From a virus, in the IMG/VR virus record IMGVR_UViG_3300010430_000024, positions 1-64,000 of that record: a DNA stretch of 64,000 bases. One strand, written 5' to 3'. This document shows, piece after piece, positions 49,439 through 56,972 of the stretch. The notes under the pieces were generated by a model, which saw nothing but the letters and a program-made list of their open reading frames with translations, searched no databases and was not told the DNA's origin. Both the position numbers and the translations under genes were made by a program. Each line of letters starts with the position of its first letter. Position 1 is the stretch's first letter.

Positions 49439-50383
49439 ATGTCCCTTACAAAGGCGCAGCTCGAAGAACGACGAACAGGGGTAGGTGGCTCAGACGCAGC
49501 GACCGTACTCGATATCAATCCATACACCACCGCTTATGAACTCTATCTCGATAAGCTGGGTGAAGCCCCACCAGAAGACGAAGACTTTCTCAAGGAAGCA
49601 CGCTACTGGGGTTCCGTTTTGGAACAGCCTGTCTGCGACCGTTATGCGGAAGAGACTGGCTACAAAGTCCAGAAAGCCAACCAACTTATTCGCTCGAAAA
49701 AGCACCCGTTTATGATCGCCAACATCGACCGCAAGGTGGTGGGCGAAGATCGTAAGATTGGGTTCGAGGCAAAGACCGCAGCTCGACCAGATGGCTGGGG
49801 TGACTCTGGCTCAAACGAGATACCTCCGTACATCATGCTCCAGTGTCAACACTACCTCGCTGTCACTGGATACGACTGCTGGGACCTCGCTGTACTCATC
49901 GGTAACCGCGACTATCGCATGTACCGAATCAACCCCATTGAATCGATCATCACTGACCTCATAGAGGCAGAGGAAGAGTTTTGGGATCAAGTACAGGCGA
50001 AGGTGGCACCAGAGCCGAAATGGCAGTCAGCGGCAACCACGCGGCTGCTCAAGAACATGTACCCCGGCACCAACGGTCAGGTAGTACGCTTGCCAGAGGT
50101 CGCTCAAAAATATCAGGACGTAATGAAAGATGCCCAAGAACAAAAGAAGTTATTCGACGGTGTTATCGACGGCTGCAAGAACCGGATTGCTATGCTCCTT
50201 GGCGAAGCCGCAGTCGGCATCCTCCCCGACCAGACCGCATTTACCCGTAAGGAACAAACACGGAAAGAATTCACGGTTGCAGAGAATACTTACGTTGTCA
50301 CAAGGCACGCCACAAAGTTACCAGTCGCGGCTGTTAAAGCTATCGAAGAAGGAACAGTAATCCAGATCGAGGCACCGTCATGA
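49439..50383 (+). CDS. YqaJ-type recombination exonuclease
   Basis: A 314-residue viral recombinase nuclease. GVGGSDAATVLDINPY (residues 15-30), then FMIANIDRK with Asp97 and IGFEAKTAA with Glu110 and Lys112 form the lambda-exonuclease-type active site. The C-terminus is helical. It makes 3' single-stranded tails for the RecT-like annealase encoded two genes on. SD AGGAG is present. Confidence 0.85.
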   Translation: MSLTKAQLEERRTGVGGSDAATVLDINPYTTAYELYLDKLGEAPPEDEDFLKEARYWGSVLEQPVCDRYAEETGYKVQKANQLIRSKKHPFMIANIDRKVVGEDRKIGFEAKTAARPDGWGDSGSNEIPPYIMLQCQHYLAVTGYDCWDLAVLIGNRDYRMYRINPIESIITDLIEAEEEFWDQVQAKVAPEPKWQSAATTRLLKNMYPGTNGQVVRLPEVAQKYQDVMKDAQEQKKLFDGVIDGCKNRIAMLLGEAAVGILPDQTAFTRKEQTRKEFTVAENTYVVTRHATKLPVAAVKAIEEGTVIQIEAPS

Positions 50384-50691
50384 GCCAACGATTCGCGATT
50401 ACGATTAACGATGACGGCACCGTCGAATGGCACGGAGTGGACGCTGGCAAGACCACAGTGCTGGCAATGAATGAAGAGAAGAGGCTCATCGTGCTGCACA
50501 CGGCTGGAAGTTACTGGTCGGATAATGGTGGCAGGCATTACGGTGAAGCAAGAGTCGCTGTGCACGAGTTTGAATATGCAAAGCGCTCTAATCCGTTCAA
50601 TGAACCGAACCCAAGAGAATTATTTTTAACTGAATTGTTTGGCGTGATGGACTGGAAACCACGCGGCAATAACTGGAGACCAAAACAATGA
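50380..50691 (+). CDS. Small protein between exonuclease and annealase
   Basis: A 103-residue protein (MSQRFAITINDDGTVEWHGV, then LFGVMDWKPRGNNWRPKQ). It overlaps the preceding stop (ATGA) and couples to the next gene. It is beta-rich and not recognised, but its position suggests a link to recombination. Confidence 0.55.
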   Translation: MSQRFAITINDDGTVEWHGVDAGKTTVLAMNEEKRLIVLHTAGSYWSDNGGRHYGEARVAVHEFEYAKRSNPFNEPNPRELFLTELFGVMDWKPRGNNWRPKQ

Positions 50692-51611
50692 CAACGAAGA
50701 AAGCAGCTAAGAAAAAAGCGAAGAAGAAAACGTCGCGTGCACGTACACCAGCGAAGCGTAAAGAGGTGATCGACACATCCACAGGTGAGGTCGTAGTGAC
50801 TCAGGCTGAGGCCGAAGAGTCGTTGACTCAGGCTGCTGGTAAGGCGCTTGCCAGTGACCCTGCGTTCGCCAAGTACGAACTCGCTAAGCGTGTTGCTCAG
50901 TCGCTGGCGAACTCTAACCTTGTGCCATCGGATTACCGTGGCAAACCCAACGATGTCTTTGTTGCAATCAACATGGGATCAGAGCTTGGCATGGAGCCGT
51001 TTCAGGCTATCCAGTCCATAGCTGTGATCGAAGGAAAGCCCTGTCTGTATGGCGACGGCTTGATTGGGGTAGTGAGAGCCTCCCCGAAATGTCTCTGGAT
51101 TGAGGAAACCCTTTCTGAGGATGGTAAAACAGCAACCTGTCGCACACAGCGCGACGGTGATCCTAATCCGGTGACAGCGCAGTACTCCATGACTGACGCT
51201 ATGCAGGCAGGCATTGACTCGAAGTTCAACTGGAAGAAGCACCCGAAGAGGATGCTCCAGATGCGTGCTCGTGCGTACTGCCTGCGTGATGCTTACCCCG
51301 ACCTACTCAAAGGTCTGGGTGTCGTTGAAGAGAGGCAGGACCATGACGACACACCTCCACCAGTGACTGAATACACGCTGCCTGAGCAGCAGAACAACGA
51401 GCAGCTTGAGAAGGCCAAGGATGTCTTTGGTGAAGGCGTTGAGGTGTGTCCTACGCTGTCCGAGGTCGAGCGTGCGATACATCAGTCTGACTCCATGGAG
51501 GACCTGCTGGCTGCTGGTCAGAAAGCCAAGCTATTAACGCCAGAGGAACAGAGCACTGCTCGCATCACGTACAAGAAGATGAGGGCTGTTCTGCTGGAGG
51601 ATCAGCAATGA
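50688..51611 (+). CDS. RecT/Bet-like single-strand annealing protein
   Basis: A 307-residue protein. A Lys/Arg-rich N-terminus (KKAAKKKAKKKTSRARTPAK) precedes the annealase core: AQSLANSNLVPSDYRGKPND, VFVAINMGSELGMEPFQAIQ, SIAVIEGKPCLYGDGLIGVV. This matches RecT-superfamily proteins. The C-terminal 100 residues are helical. Paired with YqaJ and SSB, it forms the recombination set. Confidence 0.85.
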   Translation: MTTKKAAKKKAKKKTSRARTPAKRKEVIDTSTGEVVVTQAEAEESLTQAAGKALASDPAFAKYELAKRVAQSLANSNLVPSDYRGKPNDVFVAINMGSELGMEPFQAIQSIAVIEGKPCLYGDGLIGVVRASPKCLWIEETLSEDGKTATCRTQRDGDPNPVTAQYSMTDAMQAGIDSKFNWKKHPKRMLQMRARAYCLRDAYPDLLKGLGVVEERQDHDDTPPPVTEYTLPEQQNNEQLEKAKDVFGEGVEVCPTLSEVERAIHQSDSMEDLLAAGQKAKLLTPEEQSTARITYKKMRAVLLEDQQ

Positions 51612-51862
51612 GTAAGCGAGACAAATATCCCCGCATCAATAGCGAGCGAAAAAAGGGTCCGGGTGCGTCATGCCAGCCTTGTGAAGAGCTAGGACTCGAA
51701 ACTGGAGCAACTCACGATGTCTGCATGGAGTTCACATACATGCGCGGAGAAGATGAGTTCACCAGAGTGTGTGAGATTCATCTGAAGGAGATTCGCGAAC
51801 TGGTCCACCCGGCTCGCCGCAGCAAGCAGTGGCCTTTGTGGTTTCAGGGAGTATGGAAATGA
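51608..51862 (+). CDS. Small Cys-containing hypothetical protein
   Basis: An 84-residue protein (KGPGASCQPCEELGLETGAT, then CEIHLKEIRELVHPARRSK) with a possible four-ligand zinc site (CxxC, Cys/His). It overlaps the RecT-like stop. Unknown function. Confidence 0.5.
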   Translation: MSKRDKYPRINSERKKGPGASCQPCEELGLETGATHDVCMEFTYMRGEDEFTRVCEIHLKEIRELVHPARRSKQWPLWFQGVWK

Positions 51863-52014
51863 ACTGGCGAAAAATTAAATGCTTCTTTGGTTTCCATGCG
51901 GTGGACACCGCGAAAGATGATGGAAGCATAATCACTCAGAGCTGTTTGTACTGTGACCGACTGGTCAGGATGTATGAGCGCGACAACGAAAACGTAATCA
52001 GGAGAGTAAGATAA
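51859..52014 (+). CDS. Small zinc-knuckle-like protein
   Basis: About 51 residues from the ATG at 51859 (GGAG seven bases upstream; the upstream in-frame GTG-like start at 51829 is less likely). [20 protein letters not shown], then [18 protein letters not shown] resembles small phage zinc-finger proteins (Cys-x...His...CxxC). Its last base overlaps the SSB start. Confidence 0.55.
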   Translation: MNWRKIKCFFGFHAVDTAKDDGSIITQSCLYCDRLVRMYERDNENVIRRVR

Positions 52015-52439
52015 TGGCACGCGGAATCAATAAAGTAATAGCAATCGGTAACCTTGGTCAGGACCCTGAGACACGCTACGTGCCTTCAGGTGCTGCGGTA
52101 ACCAACTTCAGTATGGCAGTCAGCGAGTCGTGGAAAGACAAGCAGACAGGCGAACAGAAGGAGCGTACCGAGTGGATCAATGTCGAGGTATGGGGAAAGC
52201 TGGCAGAGATATGCGCCCAGTACCTGACCAAAGGATCGCAGTGCTACATCGAGGGCAAGCTACAGACTGACTCATGGGACGACAAAGAGACAGGGCAGAA
52301 GCGCTACAAGACCAAGGTCCGGGCAGATAATGTGCAGTTCCTCAGCAGCAAGGGTGATCGACCACCGCAGCAGGATGGTGGAAACAAAGCACCACCTCAG
52401 CCGGGTCCTGACGACTTCGATGATGACATTCCCTTTTAG
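52014..52439 (+). CDS. ssb: Single-stranded DNA-binding protein
   Basis: A 141-residue SSB. OB-fold: [20 protein letters not shown], then [20 protein letters not shown] and [21 protein letters not shown] flexible Gly/Pro/Gln linker leads to the acidic tail ending DDDIPF, the usual partner-binding tip. Belongs to the recombination/replication set. Confidence 0.92.
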   Translation: MARGINKVIAIGNLGQDPETRYVPSGAAVTNFSMAVSESWKDKQTGEQKERTEWINVEVWGKLAEICAQYLTKGSQCYIEGKLQTDSWDDKETGQKRYKTKVRADNVQFLSSKGDRPPQQDGGNKAPPQPGPDDFDDDIPF

Positions 52440-52449
52440 TGGTAATACT

Positions 52450-52492
52450 TTCACACTTAGTGTTAGACTTCCTGTGGCAGGTATGGTAAAAT
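52450..52492 (+). promoter_or_regulatory. Operator-like site and promoter of the caspase-like gene
   Basis: TTCACACTTAGTGTTAG (52450-52466) is another operator-like copy. It overlaps a weak -35 (TAGACT, 52464-52469); 17 bases later is TAAAAT (52487-52492). The spacer carries CTTCCTGTGGCAGG, close to the spacer motif of the other promoters. Confidence 0.55.
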
Positions 52493-52514
52493 ACCTGCTA
52501 ACAGGAGAAAGACA

Positions 52515-53285
52515 ATGAATAAATTAGTGATACACCCGAAGGACAAGAGTACCGACTTCTTGAAGCCGATATACCACGGTCGTAACGATACGACTGTGAT
52601 CACTGGCGGCTGCACGAAGAAGGACGTAGAGGATGCCATCAAAGAGCACGACCACATTATCATGCTCGGACACGGTACACCGCAGGGACTTCTTGCGATG
52701 AACCAGTTCAATGGCAAGGTAGCACCACGAGCCGCATACAAGCCTGTGGTTAAGCCAAGCACAGCTATCCGTAAGTCTACGACTGGATTACCCCTCAAAA
52801 GGGATGACATCAAGGACTTCTACACGCCGAGCCAGATCATCCAAGATGAAGATGACTGGTTCGCTAACCGACAGGTTGGTGGTGGTAGCTATGGTGGCTA
52901 TTCAAGCACCCTGACAACCAGCTACGTCATCGATGATGAAACGGCTGATCTGTTGCGCGAGAAGAAGCTGACTACGATCTGGTGTAATGCCGATCAGTAC
53001 ATAGAGTGGAATGAGCTGGAAGGTTTCTACACCGGAATGTTCATCAGTGAGGAAGGTGAGGCTAGGATGATTGGCACTGCCGACACCGACAAATGGCAGG
53101 TTGAGGAAAGCAACTACGCTTTCGTCAGCATTGTTCGCAGGTTCCTCGACCACTCGGCAGAGAAGTTACACGCTGCCCTGACGCTGGAGTACGGAGAGAT
53201 GGCTGATCGTAACGCCGTCGCAAAGTACAACCTGCATCGGCTGTACACACGCAGCAATGCAAACGCCAAATTGCATCTCGCGTGA
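52515..53285 (+). CDS. Caspase-like protein of unknown function
   Basis: A 256-residue protein. HDHIIMLGHGTPQGLL (His53) and TTIWCNADQY (Cys157) have the His-Cys spacing and surrounding strands of the caspase/CHAT fold. A 65-residue insert (about 70-135) lies between. I recall close patterns in other phage genomes (VIHP...GHGTPxGL...IWCNAD). SD GGAG lies before the ATG. Peptidase activity is inferred from the dyad and not shown. Confidence 0.65.
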   Translation: MNKLVIHPKDKSTDFLKPIYHGRNDTTVITGGCTKKDVEDAIKEHDHIIMLGHGTPQGLLAMNQFNGKVAPRAAYKPVVKPSTAIRKSTTGLPLKRDDIKDFYTPSQIIQDEDDWFANRQVGGGSYGGYSSTLTTSYVIDDETADLLREKKLTTIWCNADQYIEWNELEGFYTGMFISEEGEARMIGTADTDKWQVEESNYAFVSIVRRFLDHSAEKLHAALTLEYGEMADRNAVAKYNLHRLYTRSNANAKLHLA

Positions 53286-53539
53286 GGTACGGGGTCATGA
53301 TCTTTGTGTCTCTGTCCCTACTGGCAATAGTGGCGTTCACCGTTAAGGTGTTCGTCACTGCCAGCTCTGCATATGAAGACAAGATCGAGCGCCTGTGTGC
53401 GCCGAAACAAGAAAGCAAATGGGCATACCTTGCCCCACCAATGGAGAAAAATAATGTTTGGATTGAATCAGAAGCATCTCGCAAAGAGATGTGCAAATCT
53501 CGAAGAGAGGGTGACGGAGCTACTGACAGTTCGCGATAG
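53282..53539 (+). CDS. Small membrane protein
   Basis: An 85-residue protein from a GTG at 53282 overlapping the previous stop. One transmembrane helix (IFVSLSLLAIVAFTVKVFV) near the N-terminus, then a polar domain with two Cys. Its last 86 bases overlap the next gene. Unknown. Confidence 0.5.
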   Translation: MRYGVMIFVSLSLLAIVAFTVKVFVTASSAYEDKIERLCAPKQESKWAYLAPPMEKNNVWIESEASRKEMCKSRREGDGATDSSR

Positions 53540-53855
53540 ACTGAGTGACGAGAACCACCAGCTGGTAACCGAGAATAAAAGTCTCGCCCAGACCAAGCAA
53601 ATGGATGAAGAGATGATCGCGCACAAGCTCAAGATGCGTGAAGAGTCTGTCGTCCTGAATGCCGACAAGAAAGTATCTGAAGCAGTACGTAAAGCTGCCA
53701 AAGAAAAAGATGAAGGCATAGCTGCGACCAAGGATGAATACCGTGACAAACTGGAGAGCCAGCTGGAGAAACGCGGCGACGAGATGAAGGAAATTCAGAT
53801 TGAAATTCTTAATCGTTTGCCTGACGTGAGTCTGGCGATCAAACAGAAAAGCTGA
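53454..53855 (+). CDS. Coiled-coil protein
   Basis: About 133 residues from the ATG at 53454 (GGAG, seven bases); an ORF opening at 53373 lies within the previous gene and lacks a site. It is almost wholly helical heptads (LSDENHQLVTENKSLAQTKQ, then EKDEGIAATKDEYRDKLESQ). The function is unknown; it may be structural or a partner of the membrane protein. Confidence 0.55.
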   Translation: MFGLNQKHLAKRCANLEERVTELLTVRDRLSDENHQLVTENKSLAQTKQMDEEMIAHKLKMREESVVLNADKKVSEAVRKAAKEKDEGIAATKDEYRDKLESQLEKRGDEMKEIQIEILNRLPDVSLAIKQKS

Positions 53856-54478
53856 TGGGTGTTCTGCGTCCCGGCGCACACATTGCCATGAACGGGAAAA
53901 CCATGGACCCGGAGTCAGCCAGACGGTTGGCTTCGGGATTCTGGAAGCACGAGTGGTCTCCCCTTGACGACATCACAACGTGGGTCTGCGACAAGCGCAA
54001 ACTGCACGAAGAAGTGCAGAGGTTAGGACAGGACCATCGGATATGGGAGAAGTTCGCACGTGACCCGACAGCCTTTCTCGATGCTCGCTTCGGTGAGGGA
54101 ACAGGCGAGGCGTATCGACACTCAGGTCAGGACCGAGTAGCAATGCGGTTCGATCCATTCATGAATGAGAGAAATAAAATGGCACTAGGATATATTCACA
54201 ACACAGGCTTCACCACCGCCACAGGCACAGCCACCAACATCACTACCACAAGCAATACAGACTCGTGGATCATGGAGCACCAGCAGGAACAGCGCATCTA
54301 TGAGCAGCAACAGCGCGTACGCAAGAAGCGAATGCAGGAGAAAGAATCCATCCGCTTCAAGCCGAACTCTCTGGTCAGGAACCTACCCTTCGTCCATGGT
54401 GGCGACAGCTTACTGGCAACCCTGCAACGTGACTTCGATCACTGGGCAAAACCACAAATGAGGTTACTCAATGGATAA
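53855..54478 (+). CDS. Hypothetical protein with Gln/Arg-rich middle
   Basis: A 207-residue protein starting at the overlapping TGATG. N-terminus PESARRLASGFWKHEWSPLD; the middle is Thr-rich (TTATGTATNITTTSNTDSW) and then Gln/Arg-rich. Probably disordered centre with two folded ends. Unrecognised. Confidence 0.5.
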   Translation: MGVLRPGAHIAMNGKTMDPESARRLASGFWKHEWSPLDDITTWVCDKRKLHEEVQRLGQDHRIWEKFARDPTAFLDARFGEGTGEAYRHSGQDRVAMRFDPFMNERNKMALGYIHNTGFTTATGTATNITTTSNTDSWIMEHQQEQRIYEQQQRVRKKRMQEKESIRFKPNSLVRNLPFVHGGDSLLATLQRDFDHWAKPQMRLLNG

Positions 54479-54884
54479 CACACAAGCACAACAGGTATAT
54501 GGTCTCGACTCTGCCGAGTGGCTCAGCCGATGGGATGACAACAAGATCGTCTGGTCCGTAGAGATGGGTGGACTCGGACCCGGTTACGAGCAGGCAATCC
54601 AAACCGCTGTAGCAGAATTCCTGCGCATCATCGTCGCTGAAAACTTTGATCACCACACATGGGGTGACAAGGATGTCTGGGCTAAAGATCGTGACAAGAT
54701 CAACGAGCTGGCACATAAGAACGAAACGATCTCAGGGATGGGATTGAGTGGCGCTCAGGCTGGCGCAGCGCTCAGCGTTGCCACACAGTTCTATATGCGA
54801 GACCCATGGGTAGCGCTCAACGATACCGCAATCAGGGACCGTCTCATACAGGTCCAGAAGGAGTTTCCCAATGGTGGTGTATGA
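54471..54884 (+). CDS. Conserved phage hypothetical protein
   Basis: A 137-residue protein, helical (LGPGYEQAIQTAVAEFLRII, then GAQAGAALSVATQFYMRDPW). Overlaps both neighbours. The GLSGAQAGAALSVATQFY block appears in phage proteins of unknown function. Confidence 0.55.
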   Translation: MDNTQAQQVYGLDSAEWLSRWDDNKIVWSVEMGGLGPGYEQAIQTAVAEFLRIIVAENFDHHTWGDKDVWAKDRDKINELAHKNETISGMGLSGAQAGAALSVATQFYMRDPWVALNDTAIRDRLIQVQKEFPNGGV

Positions 54885-55005
54885 ATCACTACAGAGACTC
54901 TCTCTTGACGTTGGTGATGAGGTTGTCGCAGCAACCCTTTTCAGGGATTACGTGATGGTGTTCACGCGAATGGGGCGCGTCTACAGGGTGAGGCATGATG
55001 GCTGA
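54871..55005 (+). CDS. Small hypothetical protein
   Basis: A 44-residue gene (MVVYESLQRLSLDVGDEVVA, ending VYRVRHDG) with SD GGAG seven bases before the ATG. Small beta barrel-like pattern. Overlaps both neighbours, supporting translation. Confidence 0.5.
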   Translation: MVVYESLQRLSLDVGDEVVAATLFRDYVMVFTRMGRVYRVRHDG

Positions 55006-55177
55006 CTTCATTCACCTGACCAACATCATTCAGGGTGAGGTACTCAGGATCAGGGAGCGTAGGCCGCTGGAGCAGCAACCAGAGCTACTCTTAGAGCTGA
55101 TCGACTACCTGAACGACCAAACCACAGCTGTGACAATGACGCGCCTGAAGGTCGCTGAGGAACTCTCAGAGGCTTGA
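54998..55177 (+). CDS. Small hypothetical helical protein
   Basis: About 59 residues from the ATG at 54998 (or 54995). HLTNIIQGEVLRIRERRPLE, then LLLELIDYLNDQTTAVTM. Helical and acidic-basic mixed. Unrecognised. Confidence 0.5.
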   Translation: MADFIHLTNIIQGEVLRIRERRPLEQQPELLLELIDYLNDQTTAVTMTRLKVAEELSEA

Positions 55178-55190
55178 TCTGTCAGTTATA

Positions 55191-55207
55191 TTCACATAAG
55201 GTGTGAA
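55191..55207. promoter_or_regulatory. Operator-like site TTCACA-TAAGG-TGTGAA
   Basis: A palindromic copy of the recurring motif (TTCACA and TGTGAA arms, 5-base centre), just before the start of the next small gene (ATG at 55209). It may repress that gene or act as a late switch near the lysis module. Confidence 0.5.
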
Positions 55208-55208
55208 T

Positions 55209-55409
55209 ATGAACACGTTGACTGAGAAAGTTTTACCGCTCTACGAGAAGGTTATCCATATAGCCTTTGGGTGCGGTTGTGTCCAGACGTTTTCCCCGAA
55301 CCAGATGACGGCTCAGCGCTGCCCAACCCATGGCGACAGCATGATCTCGTCTACTGAGGAACTTCAGCGGGTGCCGTCAGTTCACCAGCATCAGCCTTGT
55401 CATTGTTAG
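55209..55409 (+). CDS. Small Cys-rich protein
   Basis: About 66 residues from the ATG at 55209. KVIHIAFGCGCVQTFSPNQM, then RCPTHGDS and a final HQHQPCHC. The Cys/His pattern suggests metal binding. Its 3' end overlaps the opposite-strand Rz1 gene by 59 bases. Weakly supported. Confidence 0.4.
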   Translation: MNTLTEKVLPLYEKVIHIAFGCGCVQTFSPNQMTAQRCPTHGDSMISSTEELQRVPSVHQHQPCHC

Positions 55410-55677
55410 CCTGATCCAGAGCGTCGTACAGGTCGAAGATCAGGTCGAACAGGTCATCGACCGTGAATTCCTCATCAAGCCCAGCAGGGTAGGCTACAGG
55501 GGCTGTCAGGTTAGCTGGCAGTTCCTTGTAGACCTCGACCTGTTCAATTACTGTCTGCGTCTCCGTTACTACCCGGACCTCTGGATCGCTGGCGCAGCTG
55601 GTCAGCAGTAGCGGGACAGAAAAAATCAACCCGCAAACCAGCAAGGTCCTTGCAGTCAGCATTCTCATCTTGTTCAT
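55351..55677 (-). CDS. Rz1: Outer-membrane spanin lipoprotein (Rz1-like)
   Basis: A 108-residue protein with a signal sequence ending in a lipobox (LLVCGLIFSVPLLLTSCAS, Cys as lipidation site). The rest is short, acidic and helical (DDLFDLIFDLYDALDQANN). Its first 134 bases overlap the Rz-like gene in another frame, the usual Rz/Rz1 arrangement. o-spanin joins i-spanin to break the outer membrane. Confidence 0.85.
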   Translation of the reverse strand: MNKMRMLTARTLLVCGLIFSVPLLLTSCASDPEVRVVTETQTVIEQVEVYKELPANLTAPVAYPAGLDEEFTVDDLFDLIFDLYDALDQANNDKADAGELTAPAEVPQ

Positions 55678-55984
55678 CTTCTCTTGCTTCCCTTAGTATG
55701 TCGTTCTCTGCTCTCGCTGCCAGTAGGTCTGCCTCGCGTTCAACCAGTATCCTCTCGCGCTTCACTGTGTCTACACGTCGATCTTCAATCATGATGTCAA
55801 TGCGTTTTCGCAAACTATTGATCGTGACCAAGTTCGTTTTGTTTGCGTCAGCAGCCTCGATGGTCTCTGCTGCCTGAGCCTCCAGCTTGGCTTCCAGCTC
55901 ACCGTTGCGGGTAATGGATGACTTCAGCTGCCACCCCATAACAATGATCACCAGAGCAGCCCCACCAAGTACGTATGGATTCAT
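55544..55984 (-). CDS. Rz: Inner-membrane spanin (Rz-like)
   Basis: A 146-residue protein with an N-terminal membrane anchor (MNPYVLGGAALVIIVMGWQL) and a long coiled coil (NGELEAKLEAQAAETIEAAD, then ERILVEREADLLAARAENDI). Ends in a short Cys-containing tail. Together with the overlapping lipoprotein it forms the spanin complex of the lysis cassette. Confidence 0.85.
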   Translation of the reverse strand: MNPYVLGGAALVIIVMGWQLKSSITRNGELEAKLEAQAAETIEAADANKTNLVTINSLRKRIDIMIEDRRVDTVKRERILVEREADLLAARAENDILREAREDEQDENADCKDLAGLRVDFFCPATADQLRQRSRGPGSNGDADSN

Positions 55985-56232
55985 GGGATAACCTCGTGTT
56001 CTCTTTTCTCAAGCAAAGAAACCCGATCCTGCAAGTCACCAAGCTGGCGAGCAAGGTCGCTATGAATCAGCATCGGCTCTTCAGCTGCTGCCTTCAGGTA
56101 CGCAAGCTCTACTCGCATCTCAGCCACAGCCACAGCTGTACTCTGGGTGGTGTTACCAACCCACAGCAACAAAGCAACCAGCAGTAACACAAGTACTGTC
56201 TGTGCGTGTCGTTCAAGTACATTCGATGGCAT
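55981..56232 (-). CDS. Membrane protein with coiled coil, lysis-linked
   Basis: About 83 residues from the ATG at 56232. One transmembrane helix (TVLVLLLVALLLWVGNT) and a heptad region (VELAYLKAAAEEPML, then RQLGDLQDRVSLLEKREH). Lies between holin and spanin with overlap. Possible antiholin or second holin component. Confidence 0.55.
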   Translation of the reverse strand: MPSNVLERHAQTVLVLLLVALLLWVGNTTQSTAVAVAEMRVELAYLKAAAEEPMLIHSDLARQLGDLQDRVSLLEKREHEVIP

Positions 56233-56249
56233 ACTCACATTATCACCAC

Positions 56250-56537
56250 TCAATGCCCCACTCCTTGGTGCGAAGAGCCATTCCAATAGCTCTGTGTCAG
56301 GTCTTTCAGAATCTTCGATAAGATGCCCAGTATGATAGCAGGAAACCCAGCGACTGCTGCTGCCGCCACTGATCCTACGATCTGATCATCTGGCAAGGTG
56401 TTCCAGTCAAACGCAATGAACCACTTCACAATAAAGAACCATGCGTACATAAAGAACGAATAGTAAGCAGCCAGCACCAACCTCGGAATGACGCGGTAAC
56501 TGTTGAGCAGCACCGCACCTCTGTCCCACCTATCCAT
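56250..56537 (-). CDS. Holin-like membrane protein
   Basis: About 95 residues from the ATG at 56537 (MDRWDRGAVLLNSYRVIPRL). At least two hydrophobic helices (AAYYSFFMYAWFFIVKWFIA; VAAAAVAGFPAIILGILSKI) with a polar link. Next to the endolysin gene, with overlap. It forms the membrane hole in the usual lysis scheme; assigned by topology and position. Confidence 0.65.
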   Translation of the reverse strand: MDRWDRGAVLLNSYRVIPRLVLAAYYSFFMYAWFFIVKWFIAFDWNTLPDDQIVGSVAAAAVAGFPAIILGILSKILKDLTQSYWNGSSHQGVGH

Positions 56538-56970
56538 TGAACGGACCCCTGTACTCAAAGTGTGGAAGGTCATCGAAATTCTGATCATCGATGATCACGT
56601 TGTCCTCATCCCAATTTCCACCCCACCTGATGTCATGACCCAGTGCCCTGCCCGTACCAATGATCAGCCCAGCAAGATAGATGAAACGCTTAGCGTCGTT
56701 CCAGTCGATAGGATACGGCGCTACATCGACAGCCTCTGACAGCCAGCCCTCCATTTCAGTTCCACCACGATTCATCGGTGCATTGTGTTTCGACTTGCCG
56801 GGACCGAGTTTGGTTTTGTTCTTGCGCAGCAGCTCTCCCTGCCTCTCCCACGAACGACGACCCTCAAGTACCGAGTTATCGAACTCCTTGACCACGACCT
56901 CCAGCGTCTCAACAAGCTGTGGACAAACTGTGTCTAACTGTGCGCGTGATGCACTTCCGTACGATGCCAT
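56530..56970 (-). CDS. Endolysin, M15-type peptidase
   Basis: A 146-residue peptidase. The zinc site is SKHNAPMNRGG (His62), EAVDVAPYPIDW (Asp82) and DLPHFEYRG (His137), with length and arrangement of L-alanyl-D-glutamate or VanY-type endolysins. No signal peptide, so it needs the holin. Overlaps the holin gene. Confidence 0.8.
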   Translation of the reverse strand: MASYGSASRAQLDTVCPQLVETLEVVVKEFDNSVLEGRRSWERQGELLRKNKTKLGPGKSKHNAPMNRGGTEMEGWLSEAVDVAPYPIDWNDAKRFIYLAGLIIGTGRALGHDIRWGGNWDEDNVIIDDQNFDDLPHFEYRGPFNG

Positions 56971-56972
56971 GA

